Positions 1 through 14,600 of a DNA stretch of 64,000 nt are shown piece after piece. The stretch's first letter is position 1, and each line of letters begins with the position of its first letter. The DNA comes from Deroplatys truncata (Eukaryota; Arthropoda; Insecta; Mantodea; Mantidae). The notes under the pieces are model-generated. The model did not search any database. It had not been told where the DNA came from and was given only the letters and a program-made list of their open reading frames with translations. The DNA lies in the NCBI GenBank assembly GCA_030765065.1, contig CM060986.1, positions 78,919,573 to 78,983,572 on the forward strand, written 5' to 3'. A program made the translations under genes and the position numbers.

Positions 1-2522
1 TCAGAGAATATTGATAAGCAAATGCAGTTTTTGAAAACTATCTTTTTCAAGCGCAGCAGTATGAGATTAACCAACATATGAGATGAAATACCTCTTAGAT
101 CAACAATTGTGAACTACAACATTTTAAAACACTGTTGTTTTTGTTATTTTACAGTCTGAAAACTCTGTACGCTGTACAATATGTAAGGAATCATAACACT
201 ATAACTCTCAATTTAACATACAAATGAAACCATATACTAACTGTAGCAATATGCTAAACCATTATTTTCTGAACTTAAAATAGTACAAACTATTGCACTA
301 TATGCTTTATACCTTACTCCTCCCTTTTGCAATTACAATCTATATTTTATAAGATGGCAGCTTTAATTCAGAACTTTAGTAACACGCATTTCTAAGAGCT
401 CTATATACATATTTTAGAAATACAATTAAAATAAATATATGTTGCATTTTACTCTTAAAGTAAAGAGCTTTAATCTCCATAAGCAATGCTGTTTCTCAAA
501 GACAAGGTGAACTTGAAACAAATGATAATGATGAAGGCATTTTTTAACATTAATCTTTTTGTTGGGAATAATGAGATATGAAAATAACCAAAACATAAGA
601 AAATAAGAATTTGCTTCATAACTTTATAGGAAATTAAAAGTATAGTGTCACTCAGCACTGATTAGTGCATTATTGCAAACAAGTTTAACTTCACCAAGAA
701 TTGACTTCAAATAAAGCTTTTTCAGCAGTTTCAGGAATTTTTTAAGCTGTACATTTATTATTTTCAAGACATCAAAATCATTTTTCTAAGTTATAATTTG
801 TATTTTAAAGGTGCAGTGAAGTAACTGCTCAAAAGCTGAATAGCTGTAAGCAACTAAATTAAAATGAAACATTCACTTCTTTCACTTTTGAAAAACTTTG
901 TAATGAATAGCTGTATGTATACAAGCTTAAAATTGAAAATATTTCCAGAAATTATTAAACAGGTACTCCTAAGTCTCGTGTCAACCCCTCAAGAAAATCT
1001 TCTGTAACATTAAGAAAACCCTTTGAACGTAAAATCACTGGAATGAAATATCGGCATAAAATTATTTGTCAGAATGATGTGTTACTCAAAAGTATGTTTG
1101 TACTTGGATCCATTTAAGGTAATGCATCTGTGAAAATCCAAAATTTTTTTCTGATTGCTTTGAATTTTTACCACATACATAGAATATAAGACATATAGAG
1201 CACACAAAATTTTAATAAGATATGTCACACTGTGGTCAAGATATTAATTTTTTTATTCATAATTAATCACTTTTTGATATTGCAATATGAAATGCTCCTA
1301 GGACACTACACTTTATCATATTGCTCCCAAATTTTTAATTTGAGCTTAGTGTGCAAACTTAAAGGAATTGTTGTGCATTCGTTTCTTAATTTTAATTGGT
1401 GCAAGAGGAGAAAAAAAATTACGTACACGTTGAATTTTTCAACTTTTCTTTTTCTGTGAGAGTTATGGAAAATGATTAATTTCAACTAAACTATAAAATA
1501 TTTTTCAACTAGTGCACAACAAGTTTTAAATTTGTAATTCCTGATGCTACACTGAAAATTTCTAGCTAATAAGTTATAAACTGTTGTCTAAGAAGCATTT
1601 TGAATACTGAAAAATGCAGTTTAAAGTTCAATGCAGCAATGAGAAAGTGATTTCTTGAAACTAGTTCTGAGGTATTGAACCTTTTTTAGTGAAAGTGTAT
1701 ATTTGCAACCACTTCTATATATTATATTTAATCTTTTCACTATGTCTTCCGATTTAAAAGTAATTCAATGCAGCACTTTACATAAGCAGTAAAGGACTCA
1801 TTAAATAACCATTTGTGGCTTTAAAATTGTTGATATTAAAAAACCAGTTGTGTAGCCTTAAAGTACAGGTTTTAAGTATAATAAAAATAAAAATTAAAAA
1901 GCACTATATACTGTAAAATATACAGTAAATGTTCACATTTTTTACTAAATTTTACCGATGCACTGCCTTAAGCTAAAGATCCATAATAAAAACAATGAAA
2001 AAGTTCATGTTCCAAAATTGAACTCTGCCAGTTTACCTCTTTCAGAATGTTCATTCAGCAAACAGAAAAGCTACCATGAAGATTACAATTAAAAGTTCAA
2101 ATGGTAATGTGGAAGAGAGGGAAACTAGAAATTACAGGCAGTTAAATGCAAAGGCAGTAACTAACATTGCTGCTAACATGGTAACAGGCTAAATTTTAAA
2201 ATACTGAGAATAATTTAAATCTTCCTTAAATGCTTCTTTCTTAAAAATTATTCAATACATTTGAAGCAACTTAAGGTTTACTATGCAAAACCAATTAAGC
2301 TTATTAGTCAAATGCTTTTAAATACATGCAAAGGAGTAAAATCTTTTAATATATTCAAATGCACAGGAGTTATCTTAAGGATTAGTGAATGAGACTGTGC
2401 TAATGACCCCAGTATATAATTGTGCTTAATGATAAATGCTGTGTTTTTTCACATTCATTTCAGCTGGGTATTAGCTGCCATAATTCACAATCTTCCGGCA
2501 GAAAGATTATACAACCACGATG
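1..2522. other. A+T-rich region downstream of the TBC1D10-like stop codon
   Basis: This stretch follows the minus-strand stop codon of the TBC1D10-like gene, so part of it is probably 3' UTR. I cannot place the poly(A) site, because TTTATT (minus-strand AATAAA) occurs many times in such A+T-rich sequence. I see no open frame with coding character, no transposase or reverse-transcriptase homology and no copy of the repeat families found elsewhere in the window. Confidence 0.5.
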
Positions 2523-2633
2523 CTATCTTTTGTTGCTGCTGCGTTTTCCATTCTCCTGTGCAGCTCTTCGTTTTGCAGTTTGTCTTTGATGCTCATACTC
2601 AAAATCTTCTTCTGTCAGATTTAAACGGTGCAT
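2523..2633 (-). CDS. TBC1D10: TBC1D10-like terminal exon F
   Basis: This 111-base exon has 36 codons and a TAG stop at 2523-2525. It encodes [18 protein letters not shown], then a basic tail ending KRSSNKR. The acceptor is TATGTTCCAG. Drosophila whacked has a comparable MRLNLRVEDFQIEHTRQ segment just before its end, which fixes the orthology. There is no PDZ-binding C-terminus. Confidence 0.92.
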   Translation of the reverse strand: MHRLNLTEEDFEYEHQRQTAKRRAAQENGKRSSNKR

Positions 2634-5600
2634 CTGGAACATAAGTATGCAAGCCATAAGAGTCTTTTATGATATACGTTATAAATTGTTTTTTCTTTTG
2701 TGAGTGGTGTGTTTGTAAAACTTCACAAGCCCTCTTTGTATTATACACTATTTTTAGATATCCATTTATTAAATTATATTTGAAGTAATTTTGCATCATT
2801 TATTCCATCTTTTGCTTTCATAACAAAATGTGAAGATTGTTAATAGTACGGAATATCTTCACAGTTTGCTCTACATAATTTGTCAATTGTTAAAAAAGTT
2901 GTTTAATTGCTGTAATATCCCTTTATTTATTCAGCATTCTGGTGTTTTAACAAATATAATATGGATTTCTGTGAATATGTTTACAAAACCCAGGTAATTA
3001 AAGAAACTGTTAAGAGAGTAAGTTTGAAGCTTCTACCACCAAAATCGATACTTAAAAAGTTAACTAAACATTCATCTTGTGAGGATAAGGGAAAAATCCA
3101 AGAAAAAACCTTATCCAGGTAACTCGACCCAACTCGGATTGAAACTTGCAACCTCTTGAAAGAAAGGCAGACACACTACATCTGAACCACATAGGCAGAT
3201 CCATCTGTTTAAACACATTTACCTCACTGTTTCTATGAAGCTTTTATGGCATGCATGCTGAAAGAGCTAATCATGCACGATTTTGATCATTATTACAACC
3301 TGCTTATAATACTAGAATTGCTTAAATAATGTTTTCAATTATGCTTCTTTTATTCACATAACCCTCATGCTATCATGCATGGAAAGTTGAAATTCCAGCA
3401 CTACGTGCATTTTGTATTTTTACTGCAGATGTTAATAAATGTATCTAATTCTCCAACTAATTGATTTGTATACCTATTGTTGCTGACATGCAACATAATC
3501 ATATTTGAGAGTTGAATTTTATCATTGTTGACTTGGTCAACATTACCAGGTGTGACTAGTTGACGCCAGTTCACAGAGGCTAACATGCTCAACCTTGGTA
3601 CTGCTTTTGGAAAGCTGGCAGTAATTAATTTTATTTTCATGTAAGCATTCCTGTTACTCACTATCATCAAAAAAATATTATGCAATACACATGTGTTAAG
3701 TGCTTGACTTTGTGTTGAATTGCTTGTATGGCAATATACTACTATAATCCTTGGATATGAGAAACTTTATCAACATGCAAAAGTCATCAGCATTAAGAAT
3801 TCACCAAATGTTAGTTACAATGCTTTTCAAATGAAAAATATGTATGACTGCCATGAAGTCCGCTATAGTATATAATTTGAAGTACCTGATGGACCATAAA
3901 TTCTTCCTCCATTACAGCTTGTGGAGGATTACGGAGCACCTCTAAAGTCTCATACATAGTAGGACACTTCTTCAGCACACCTTGTCTTCCAAGACTGAAT
4001 TTCACTACCACTAGGGCAACTTTAAATATGATTTTTACACCTAAGATGAATCAAAACAAAAGATTAAAAGCAGATCCATTTCAAAAGTGACATTTTTATA
4101 TAAACAATAACTAAATAATATGAACAAAAATATTGGACTCCCAAGTGAGTGAGACCCAGTATTTGTTCTAAATTACTTATCTGTCCGAGTATGAACCGAG
4201 TGCTTAAATTGCACAAAGAACATACCTACCTTCACAAAGGAACATATCCCATACTCTCAAAATAGTATCCCATGGCAACGTTCTTGTAAATACACAAAGG
4301 AACCATTCTGTCATGTACAGGATAGGTTCTACTTTCTGCTTTTTCTGGAAAACAAAAGTTATGTTAACACTGTACCCTAAACATCTGGAGTATGCAACAC
4401 ACTATTTAATAACCTAATGTAAGACAGTGAGAAAGAATATTAAATATAACAGTTTAAAACAGATATTTGAGAAGCATATCCTTTCTACTACTGAATATAT
4501 TCATGCTTGCCAACTTCCTAAAATTAAAACCCATAAAACTTTCCCTCGTCCAGCAAAGCATAATTTTGCAATGGCATTAACATTTAGAATATGTAAAATG
4601 TTGAATGCAATAAATGTACAAAAATTACATCTAAAATAAATGAGAATTCCATTTTATAAGAATCTTTAAGACCTGGTATTACTGTTGCTTTCTGTCTCAC
4701 ATGCTGAAATTCTTCCTGATACAATAAACATGCATTAAAGCAAAGAACACCATTTCCCAGGCTATGTATACATTTCTAGTCCATATTTTATGCTTCATAA
4801 TATTAACTAAAACATTTTGCTATCTACCCCTGAAAAACTCGGGAAGGTTTGTGAGGAAGAGTTAGAACAGGGGTGGTTGGTGCCTAATGATCCTGGATAC
4901 AAGCAACCAGAGGTCAGATAGGCAATAGCCCCAACAGGGTGGGGAGGTCCCACTGAAGTGACCCCTGGAAGAGTCTTGCCTTGTAGAAACCCTTGTTCAG
5001 AGCATATGTGTCAAACCCAGGTCACCTAGCCCTTAAATCCTGAAGGGCATACAATTTTATAGGTTCTACATTGCAGCAATACCTGATTATAATTTTACTG
5101 TTACTTATACTGAGATCCAAGTTAATTTCATTTTGAATCAAATTATGTAATGTGTACAAAATATGTACAAACAAGGGATTCAAATTAGCAATACATGTAT
5201 TATGTATATATTGCTAATTATTATACAGTGGCCCTTAACATGCTTAAATTCCATCAAGGGCAGAACCTATGATAAAAACACATATCAAAATACTTACTAA
5301 ATGCTTATATACATTTGGGGCGACTTTCTTCATAAGGCCAAACAGAATATCACCGTCTAACTGCAATGTTTCCTGAAATCAGAGATAATTATAACTAAAA
5401 TTTCTTAATTATCTCCTAGATTTAATGCAATAAAACCAAATGTAATACATTTAAATCAACAGAAGTTTTGGATGATCTGATCATTTTATCTTTTCAAAGA
5501 ATTTTCCTTTGCACTATATATAATGTTGATTTGTAAATGCTGAATGACGTACTTCTTTGGATAGAGTAAAAATACCTTCTTTGTATACAGTTTTAACAAT

Positions 5601-8600
5601 TCAAACTATTGACCACAAATTTTTACTTTCTCTACCACATACATAGCAGGAGAAAGCATTGCTTTCCACCAAAACAATTTTATACCAAGATTTCACTGGA
5701 GATACATGTTTTGAGACCCTCCCTGAATACAAAAAATAATTTGTAGAAAAAGGTCCATGTGTGTATATGTGTGTGTGTGTGTCTCTCAGTGAACAGTATA
5801 ACTCAAAAAGAAAAAGTTGGATAAATATCAAACTTGTATTTAGGTTCAGTACCTTCCAAAGATGTGACACAAAGATTTTCAAGAAAAAACCCTTACTCCG
5901 GACTACACATTACATGAAACATTTTTTGAAATTTTTTATTTTCTAAAAATGGTTCTAACAATTTTGATTACAATACCATATATTACAGATATTTACATGA
6001 AAAATAAAATGTATATCTTGAATTTTCTGGGAGTAGCCTATGAAGTCCTCTTCATTTGGAAGGAATTTTATATAATCTTGTGTAACTGGTAAACGTTAAG
6101 CGATAGACGAAAGCATAATTCACAAAAAATGTAGAGCTCTTTATAACACACAATTTATTTCAAATAAGTTTTTTGTGGCATAAGCCATTTCTGAGATATC
6201 CGTTAGTAATGTTTTGAATTGTTCATTACTTAGCTATTCTCTTGAAGTCCTATCAAGTCATCGAAGTCATAGAATGTTGAAATCCTGTCAACATTCAGTT
6301 GTTTTCTCATGATTTAATAGAAAGAGTATGGAATTTTAAGGTTAGTATCCAGGTTTTAAACATTTGACTATCACTGTTCCCTGTATCAATAACAAAATGT
6401 GTAATGTAGCTATTTCTGCAAAGGTTTATTTGGATTAAAATGTAGTAGATAGAAAAATAAGCCTTAATAAAATAGTTTGTATACTGACTAGTAAATGATA
6501 GAGGGTAGAGAAAGTCATGTGAATGTAGCACATCAGATGCTTTTGTTTGTTTCTGTTCTTCTTTGGTCTGGTTACTGCAGCCTAGCCATAAGTCAAAAAA
6601 TAAGTTTGCCTATTTTATTACCTAAAAATCGAACCTGAACATTCTGCAGCTTATTACTCATTAACTTACAGTTCAACTGACAATTATAAGTGTCAAGTAA
6701 TTTCTTTCTTTCCTCCATGTACATCTGCTGGGACCTCCAAGAGGTGATTTTGTTTGATTTCATGGTTCATAGTGCAACTTTGAATGCATCTATGATATTA
6801 TTACATCATTTTTAAAATAATGCCTCCTATTTATTTTAATGGAAACTACACAGATACAGAAAGCACAATAATACAGTTAAATAAAGCAGGATTTCAGCTA
6901 CATACTGTCACTTTTCCACATAGTCACCACCATTCATTATGCACATTTGTTAATGATGAACAAGAGCCTGCATGCTGCGCTTGCAAAAATCTGAACCAGC
7001 TGAGGCTAGCCACTGTTTTGCAGCTATGATGACAGCATCTGAGTTCTGGAAAATGTTAGCATGTAGTGCATCCTTCATAGGCCCAAAGAGATGGAAGGCC
7101 AAAAATGCAAAATCAGGACTGTATGGTAGATGTGATAGGACGAGGTAACGAGTTTCATGGTCACAAAACTGGTGTGGCATTATTGTGTTACCAACAGAAG
7201 TTTGTCTTCTTCTCTGGTGTACATCACTTTTCCTGCAGATGGCTGTGTCTTAAACTTCTTCTATGTTGGTGAAGTTGTATGTTGCCACTCTATGGACTGT
7301 TGTTTGGGTTCTAGCTCGTAGTTGTGATACCATGTCTCACCCCTGGCAATGATGGAGTTCAGAAAACTGCCACTTTCAGCCTCTTATTGGTCCAGCAGGT
7401 CCCAAAAAATTTCCATTCAATATATATATCTTTTTTTTTTTGGTCTTGTGTAAAAATCTGCAGGACCCATCTTGTAAACACTTTGTGATAATCAAGGTTG
7501 CATAACATTTGTTCTAAACATTACAGCTGACGTTCAGCTCTGCACACAATTCCTTGGCCGTAATCCACCGATCATTATGGATGAGTTGATTGAGATGTTC
7601 ATTATGTATGGTGGCAGCCGAGCAAGATCAACCAGGGTGTGGCTTGTCGTGCACATCCTTTTCACCACTACTGAAATGCTGTACCTACAGTGTTATGTTA
7701 CTCACATCTACTGTATTGTTTCCATACACCTTTAGCAAGTATTGATGGATTTCAATTGGCACAATTTTTCAGCAGTAAGGAATTCAACCACACATCTCTA
7801 TTTTGTATGCATCTCAATGTCAGTTCCATTTTGGAATGCTCCCCTATTGCTGCTATCTGTTGCAGGACAACAAAACTAACAGGACACTAGTGGGAAGGTT
7901 CAACAATTAGTACTACACCAACATAATCTAGCTCAGACACTCAAATTAAAAAAAAAAAGATCACATTAGTTTTGGAATGACCCTCGTAGCACACCTTAAG
8001 GAAATCATTGAAGATTGGCGATTCCAGTCTTCCTAGAAGTGAAATGAAGGTGCAAGAAGACTAAGACACCATAGTTTTGGCATAAGAGATTTGCTGCACT
8101 CCTAGCATTGACATTTGAGCTGCCCAACCATCATACAGGCCCTTTGAACTTTTGTCTGTTTGGGAAACTGCAAACACACTGAAGGGAGCATTCATATATC
8201 ACATCACAGTCTGAGGGGGTGCCTCAATAAAACAATGTTATTTATTCTTATGTATCTTCATTCATTCACATATTATCATTTATTGAATGAATTTAGAAAA
8301 ATGTGCTTTATGACTTATGGGGAGACTAAATGCCCCCTCCAAAAGAAGACTTTTTAGTTTTTGTGCAGTGTTATAAATTAGAAACTGCTCTTTAATTTGA
8401 TATATACTTTGTAATTGCAGGTAAAATATTTATATTTTAAATATATTTTTAAAAATGGTGCTGCACCCCATTTTCTACTGTGAATTCTGCACCACTTCAC
8501 AGAAAAAAATCATTAACACTTTGGAGTAGAGTGATAAAATTTAGATAATTTTTTAGGAGAAGTTTTGCTCTACAAATTGGTACTACTGTTAAGTATGGTA

Positions 8601-11600
8601 CTTCTGTGTGCTCAAAACACATCACTTCTTTCTTTGCAAATATTTGTGAGTTTACTTTCTCCATTTTTGCTTTGAATAGCTTTTTCTTTGAATAACATTT
8701 TCTGATATAAATGACCTGCTTTCTCAGAAACTATTGAAGATATCTAAATTAAATTTCAGGATAATAAAAACAACCTCAAAGTGCTGTTGCACAACTTCTT
8801 CAGTGTTAGAAATAGTGTTGGTTATTTTTTAAAAAATAATTTCTGATAAATTTTAATCAAAAGGCATATAGTTGAGAAAAAAAAACTCTCTTCCTTAACA
8901 AATAAAGATATTGGATAAAAGTAGATCAGTGAACTCAGAAGGCATTACTCTACATTAAATTTTCAGTCCAATATCTTACATAGTTTCTGAGGTAATGCGT
9001 CATGAATTTAGCGGGTAGAGCATGCTTGTGAACCATGGTGAAGGTAAGTGATCTAGGAGGAGCTCCAAAATCAAACCCTATCCTTCTAATAAGAGATTGT
9101 TCAGAGTGCTGGTGTCTCTCCAATGTAAAACAAATTTTACTCCGTCACTTTACAGGATACAGCGGGACAGATATAATGGAGGCAGTGAAACCTGGGTACC
9201 AACTCAAAAACAACTGAGCAAAATCCAATCAGCAGATATGAAATTCCTAAGGAGTGTGAAAGGATGTACAAGTATGGATAGGATAAACAATGAAGATGTT
9301 AGGGAAGAGTTAAATATCAATTCAGTATACAAGAAAATATTACATAATAGACAAGAAAGGACAGAACATTTACTAAGGATGGAAAACACTAGATTTCCCA
9401 AGGCCGCATTGAACTACATGCCGAGGGGAAGAAGAGATTGAGGATGAACCAGGACACGCTGGAGATAACACTGTAAAGCCGGAACAGGTAAAGTTTCTAA
9501 TTTAGCATTGGTGAGATATGACTTTTAATCCCCCCTCCCTTAATCTTGTAATTGGAAACTATGCTAAAACTTATAATGAGGTTATTAACTGAACTTACCA
9601 TGCCTTGGCTATAATAGCCAGCAAGATATTTGTCGCAAATGGACACTAAGCACCAAAATGCTTGCTCTGCTGGCATGTGCATAAGTAAAAAGGCAGCAAT
9701 AGGAGCTTGTGCTTGACAGTAACCGACGCTTGAATTTAGGATGGAATATGCCTTCAGTACTTGGAAAAGCTCACGTTGCCTGAAACACAAACAATAAATT
9801 TTTTAAACACAGCCAGAAAGAATAGCATTGTCATAGTAAATGTCAACTCTGGTAACAAACAAATTATGTTTCAGGCCATGAAATAGTATTATAAATCCTT
9901 TCACATTTATTAATAAGCATTAAAAAAATGTTTATGAAAACATAAAAATAAATCATGTCATAACGGTGATGGTGTAAGTTTCTTGTCTCTGACATTGCAG
10001 GGCTGAATTCAAATCCAGATTGAGTCAAGCTACTTTGCTGAGGTTTTTCATTTGTGACTTTGTCTCAGTGCTTGGGATTAATATAAACAAGCATTAGCAT
10101 CATAACCTTGTTTGCAGCACACCCATTTCATACTTTCAACCTCCAGTATAATAAGGATGCTAAAATGTTTTACACAACTTTCTCTACCCATGACCAATTC
10201 ACAAGTATCCTTTATGGGCATATGTACTATACTGTTAACATAAAAAATATTTTATCCACTTTATAGAAATCACAAGCTGACTTAATCTTAAAAAAGATTA
10301 CAAATTTTCACATGCATTAAGGTAAACTTTAAACTGGGAGAACTTACATACAATGATAAATACTTCAGAAATGACTAATGCTATGAGAAAAGTTATTTGG
10401 CACAAATTTGTTATTTAATAACCTTAACATTTTATTTGTAAATTAAAATGGAAGTTACCACAGAGGTGCATCAATTTTGGATTATAATGTTATCATTTCA
10501 CATGGAATGAAGCAATTGTATATTTTACATTGTATTAAGTATTTGTCTATCTGTTATGGTTTCTTAGGTATATCAAAAACAATAAAACCGAAAAGTACTT
10601 CACAGGTTATTCACAAAAAATTTAAGGCATAAATTTTATTTGTAATAAACAAACACACTAAACACACTAGATTCTCATCAAAATAATTTAAAACTCATTT
10701 TGAGAAAATAATAAACAACAAAGTTTTCCATGTACACTTATTTTTTAAGAGGAATTTCCAGAAAATCTTTATTTTACATGCTTAAAATTATTTAATAAAC
10801 TTAAGTATGAAATTCTATATTAATCTAACATTATGTTTCTGGTTTATATCTCTCTCTTTCTCACACACGCGTGCACACGCAGAGAGAGAGTCATGTGGAC
10901 TTCAGCAGACCTCAAAATATGTATAAAATGTTGAGTCACATGCAATATTACCTTTACTTCATGTACCTAAATGTAAAGTAATAAAGTTAAAAAATTACTC
11001 CAAAATTATACACTTGAGAAAGACGGGTGGGAGAAAAGGAGATGGAGAGAGAATTCTTGAAACCTGAATGAGTCTAAATTCATTTCAGCACAGTAGTTTG
11101 CTCACATATGAAGAATAGTGATATTTGAGCTCCGATAAGATAGTATTGTTAATAAAGAACAATTTTTTATAATGAAGTTACTTCAGCGTAACTTCAGGAT
11201 GCAGGTGCAAGATGTCTTAGCTTGATCCGCCTAATCTCTTTATTCATTTTAGTTTCTCTTTCTTTATTTTCTTTCTTTTCTGTATATCTGTAATTCCTCA
11301 GGTTACATCATGAGAGCTTTAGGTAATTTTAAATTTTTTTCTGTTGGAAATAATTTTACTTTATGTCAGCTTTATATCTGACAGATGTTGTTATAGTTTC
11401 CTGTTTGTTTATTTCTGCTGGTCATGACCAGCCTCAAGTCTTTTTCTGCATTGTTCACCTTAATGTTATTAACTTTTATTGGGATAATATTTATTAATTT
11501 GGATAATTACATGCATAAAAATATTACTGGGATATCATTCCCTTTTCATAACTACACTTTAGTGATATCTCTATAGTAGGAATAAGATAGGAGCTAAAAC

Positions 11601-14600
11601 CTCCTCTTTGATTGGCATTTTTTGTATATGAGCATAATGGTTGCCAAAGCCCCCAAAACAAGAGTTTTTAAAAATTTTCCATGTGTGTGTGTGTGCATAA
11701 ACAGCACAACCCAAGAAACAAAGATGAATAGCAAACTTCATACTTGAATCCAACACTGCTTAAGCATGCCAGAGGGATATTTTCAAGAAAGTTTTCTCAC
11801 TCAAACCTACCCTTTACATACAAGAATGTTCATAATTTTTAATTTTCCCAAAAATTAGCTGTAATGATTTATATTAAAAATTAAAATATTCAGACATTAA
11901 TATGACAAATTAAATAAACATCTTGAATGTTCTGTGAATGACCTATAAGCTCTCTTCATACTGATTGAATTTTGTACAATTTTGTACAACCTGAAAATCA
12001 TAGCAGACAGACGAAAACTTATAGCAGGAAAATGCAGAGCTCATAAAATACAAAATTTGTGTCAAATCTTTTCATAGCATTAGAAAGTTTTAAATATTCT
12101 ATGTTGAATGTAAGTATGTCATCTGATGGACATGCCTGTAAGTTTACAATACTTTTTTCTTTTCATCACAAGAAATTATTATGGCTAAACATTTGAATAC
12201 TGTTTTCTAAAACTTGTATGTAACTAAACATTTATTGCTTAATTTAAAATCATTCCTACGTGAAACATGCACATGAAAAACATAACATAGGCAGAAGATT
12301 CACTTTTGTTTTTATGAATACTGTAATATATAATTAATGTATGCAAATTTGTCATGGGTAGAGAAAGTTATGTAAGTAGATTAATGCATCTGAATTTGCA
12401 ACTAGAAGGTTATCTACTTGCTTAAATACTAAGATAAATTCATTAAGTTCACGAATATTCAACATTCTGAGTTTTTCATTAGGAGACAAACACCATGTGT
12501 AAATAATAGAAAAACAAATTACCTCAACGTATCTTTGAAGCAATTTCTGGAAGTAAAGGTAAAGGTTCATGAAGTAAAACGCAAACTAATTCTATTCCAA
12601 TTTTAACAGCACTGTTAGCATACAACAGCAAAATTGCACAGAAAATGAGTTATTTTAAACAGTTTATGAATTCCAAAATGCTGAATGTTATCCTTGGTGG
12701 CTCAGTTGGGTGATGTGATCTGTAAGATGCTTGTGTGGGTCCAAGGCCAACAGATTTTAAGGAGTGTAAACATTAGCATAGGTCCTCCAGGAGGGACTGA
12801 AATCCACAAATCCAAGATTTCAGATTTACCATGGAATATTAAAACCACAAGCAATTGCAAAATTTATAAATTTCATACTTTTGGTTCATTAATATGTGGT
12901 TATGGTCATGCACATGATTTATTTATGGTTATTAGACTGCTTCTATACTCTTAAAATTAACGTTTTCGTTATTTACACTTTTTTTAAAAATCTTTTATAT
13001 ACATCCCATAATTCTGATTTCCCCATTACTTATGCTACTTAGAAAACCCTGACAGAATTTTTAAGGTTAATTGTCATTCTTCGTTTACGTTTATGTGACA
13101 AATTTTGCAATTGTACGGGTTGGTGGCGTGGCTTATGCATATGCCCAGTACAAACAAAGCATTGCCCAACTCCACCGTCGGGGAGCTCTTTGGGATTCAA
13201 GTCCTCACGAAAATGGAGACACTGCATAATCTCAAAGATCCCCAGATTTCTCCGCGATTACTTTCTCTGGTGGTATTTAAAGAGCAAGGTTTATTTAAAT
13301 CGTCCACAAAGCCTCGTAGACCTTAGGGACAATATTTATAGAGAAATTATACTATAAAATTGAAATTGCAATGTTACAAAAGATATTTGATGATATGCAT
13401 CGTAGTCTGGCAGATTATCATCGCAGAAATGGAGGCCGTTTGCAGAACATGATTTTGAAGAAATTAAAGCTTCTTTGTGTTGCATAAAATGACATATTAT
13501 TGGAACTAGTCTTATGTGTTTATTAAGTTACATAAATGATATAATTAATGGTTACTATAGAATTGTAAAAATTTGGTATCGCTGAATCACTCTATACTTA
13601 CTGTAGCATTTAAACAAGAAATGACTTGTGGCAGTTTATTCATATCAGGGAAATGGGAGAACAGTGTTGCCAGTTACAATCGAAAGCTGGCAAGCGGTAC
13701 AAAACCACGTGCTACAATGTACAGGTGAGCCAGAAGACTCCGAACCGCTTGCACAGTGTTTTCCCTGTCCACCTACTTGGCGCTCGTTGCCATCTGCTGC
13801 TATCATAGAAAGGCGCGGATGAAGCCATACAACATTTTTAAAACTACTTTTAAAGGCTTTACTTACCAACTTTATGAAAGGAAATGCTGAAACTGGCCAC
13901 CGTCGTTTATGATACGGTAATTTGTATCACAAATTACTCAGATGTAATTAATGATTGTAATATGAATATGTATTTTTATGTGACATTGATTTCAGAGGTT
14001 TATTAATTGTAATTATTATTGGTAAATAATAATATACGGCTTTACTGAAACTGTCAGTAATGGCGCAATAATGCAGCAATGGGGTGAGTTGTTTATCATT
14101 ACCGGGAACAAGGAAGTTACGTAATGTTTCGCGCGTTTTTTCCGTTTAGAAGCTTCTAGAACATTTCCTAAAGTAATATGTATTCGTGGTTTTCATTGGA
14201 TATTCAAATAGACGCTAATGTTGGCGCGTTTTATTAGCCAATAGCAGTTCATTTATAATCTTTAGGCGTATCTTGAGGCAAGCGTATAAATAAGCCAGGC
14301 CCGAGGTAGCTTGTCTCCCAGTTCAACAGAATTCTCAGTACTATACACATCGGTCTCTCAGTTCAGTTCATCAAAATTTCGTGTACACTACACATCGTCA
14401 GCCAGTCCTTCATTTCGTCAAGTTACGCGCAGCAGAATTACGAGAATTATTATAAAGTATTATACATTTAAAAAAAAATTACATAAAGTTGAAGTATGCG
14501 AGTTAAAAGTGATAAATAAGAAGTTATTACAAACAGTTTCAGTTTGGCGAGTATCCAGATTCATATGTAAAAAGTGTTAGTGAACGTGTTCGACAATAAA

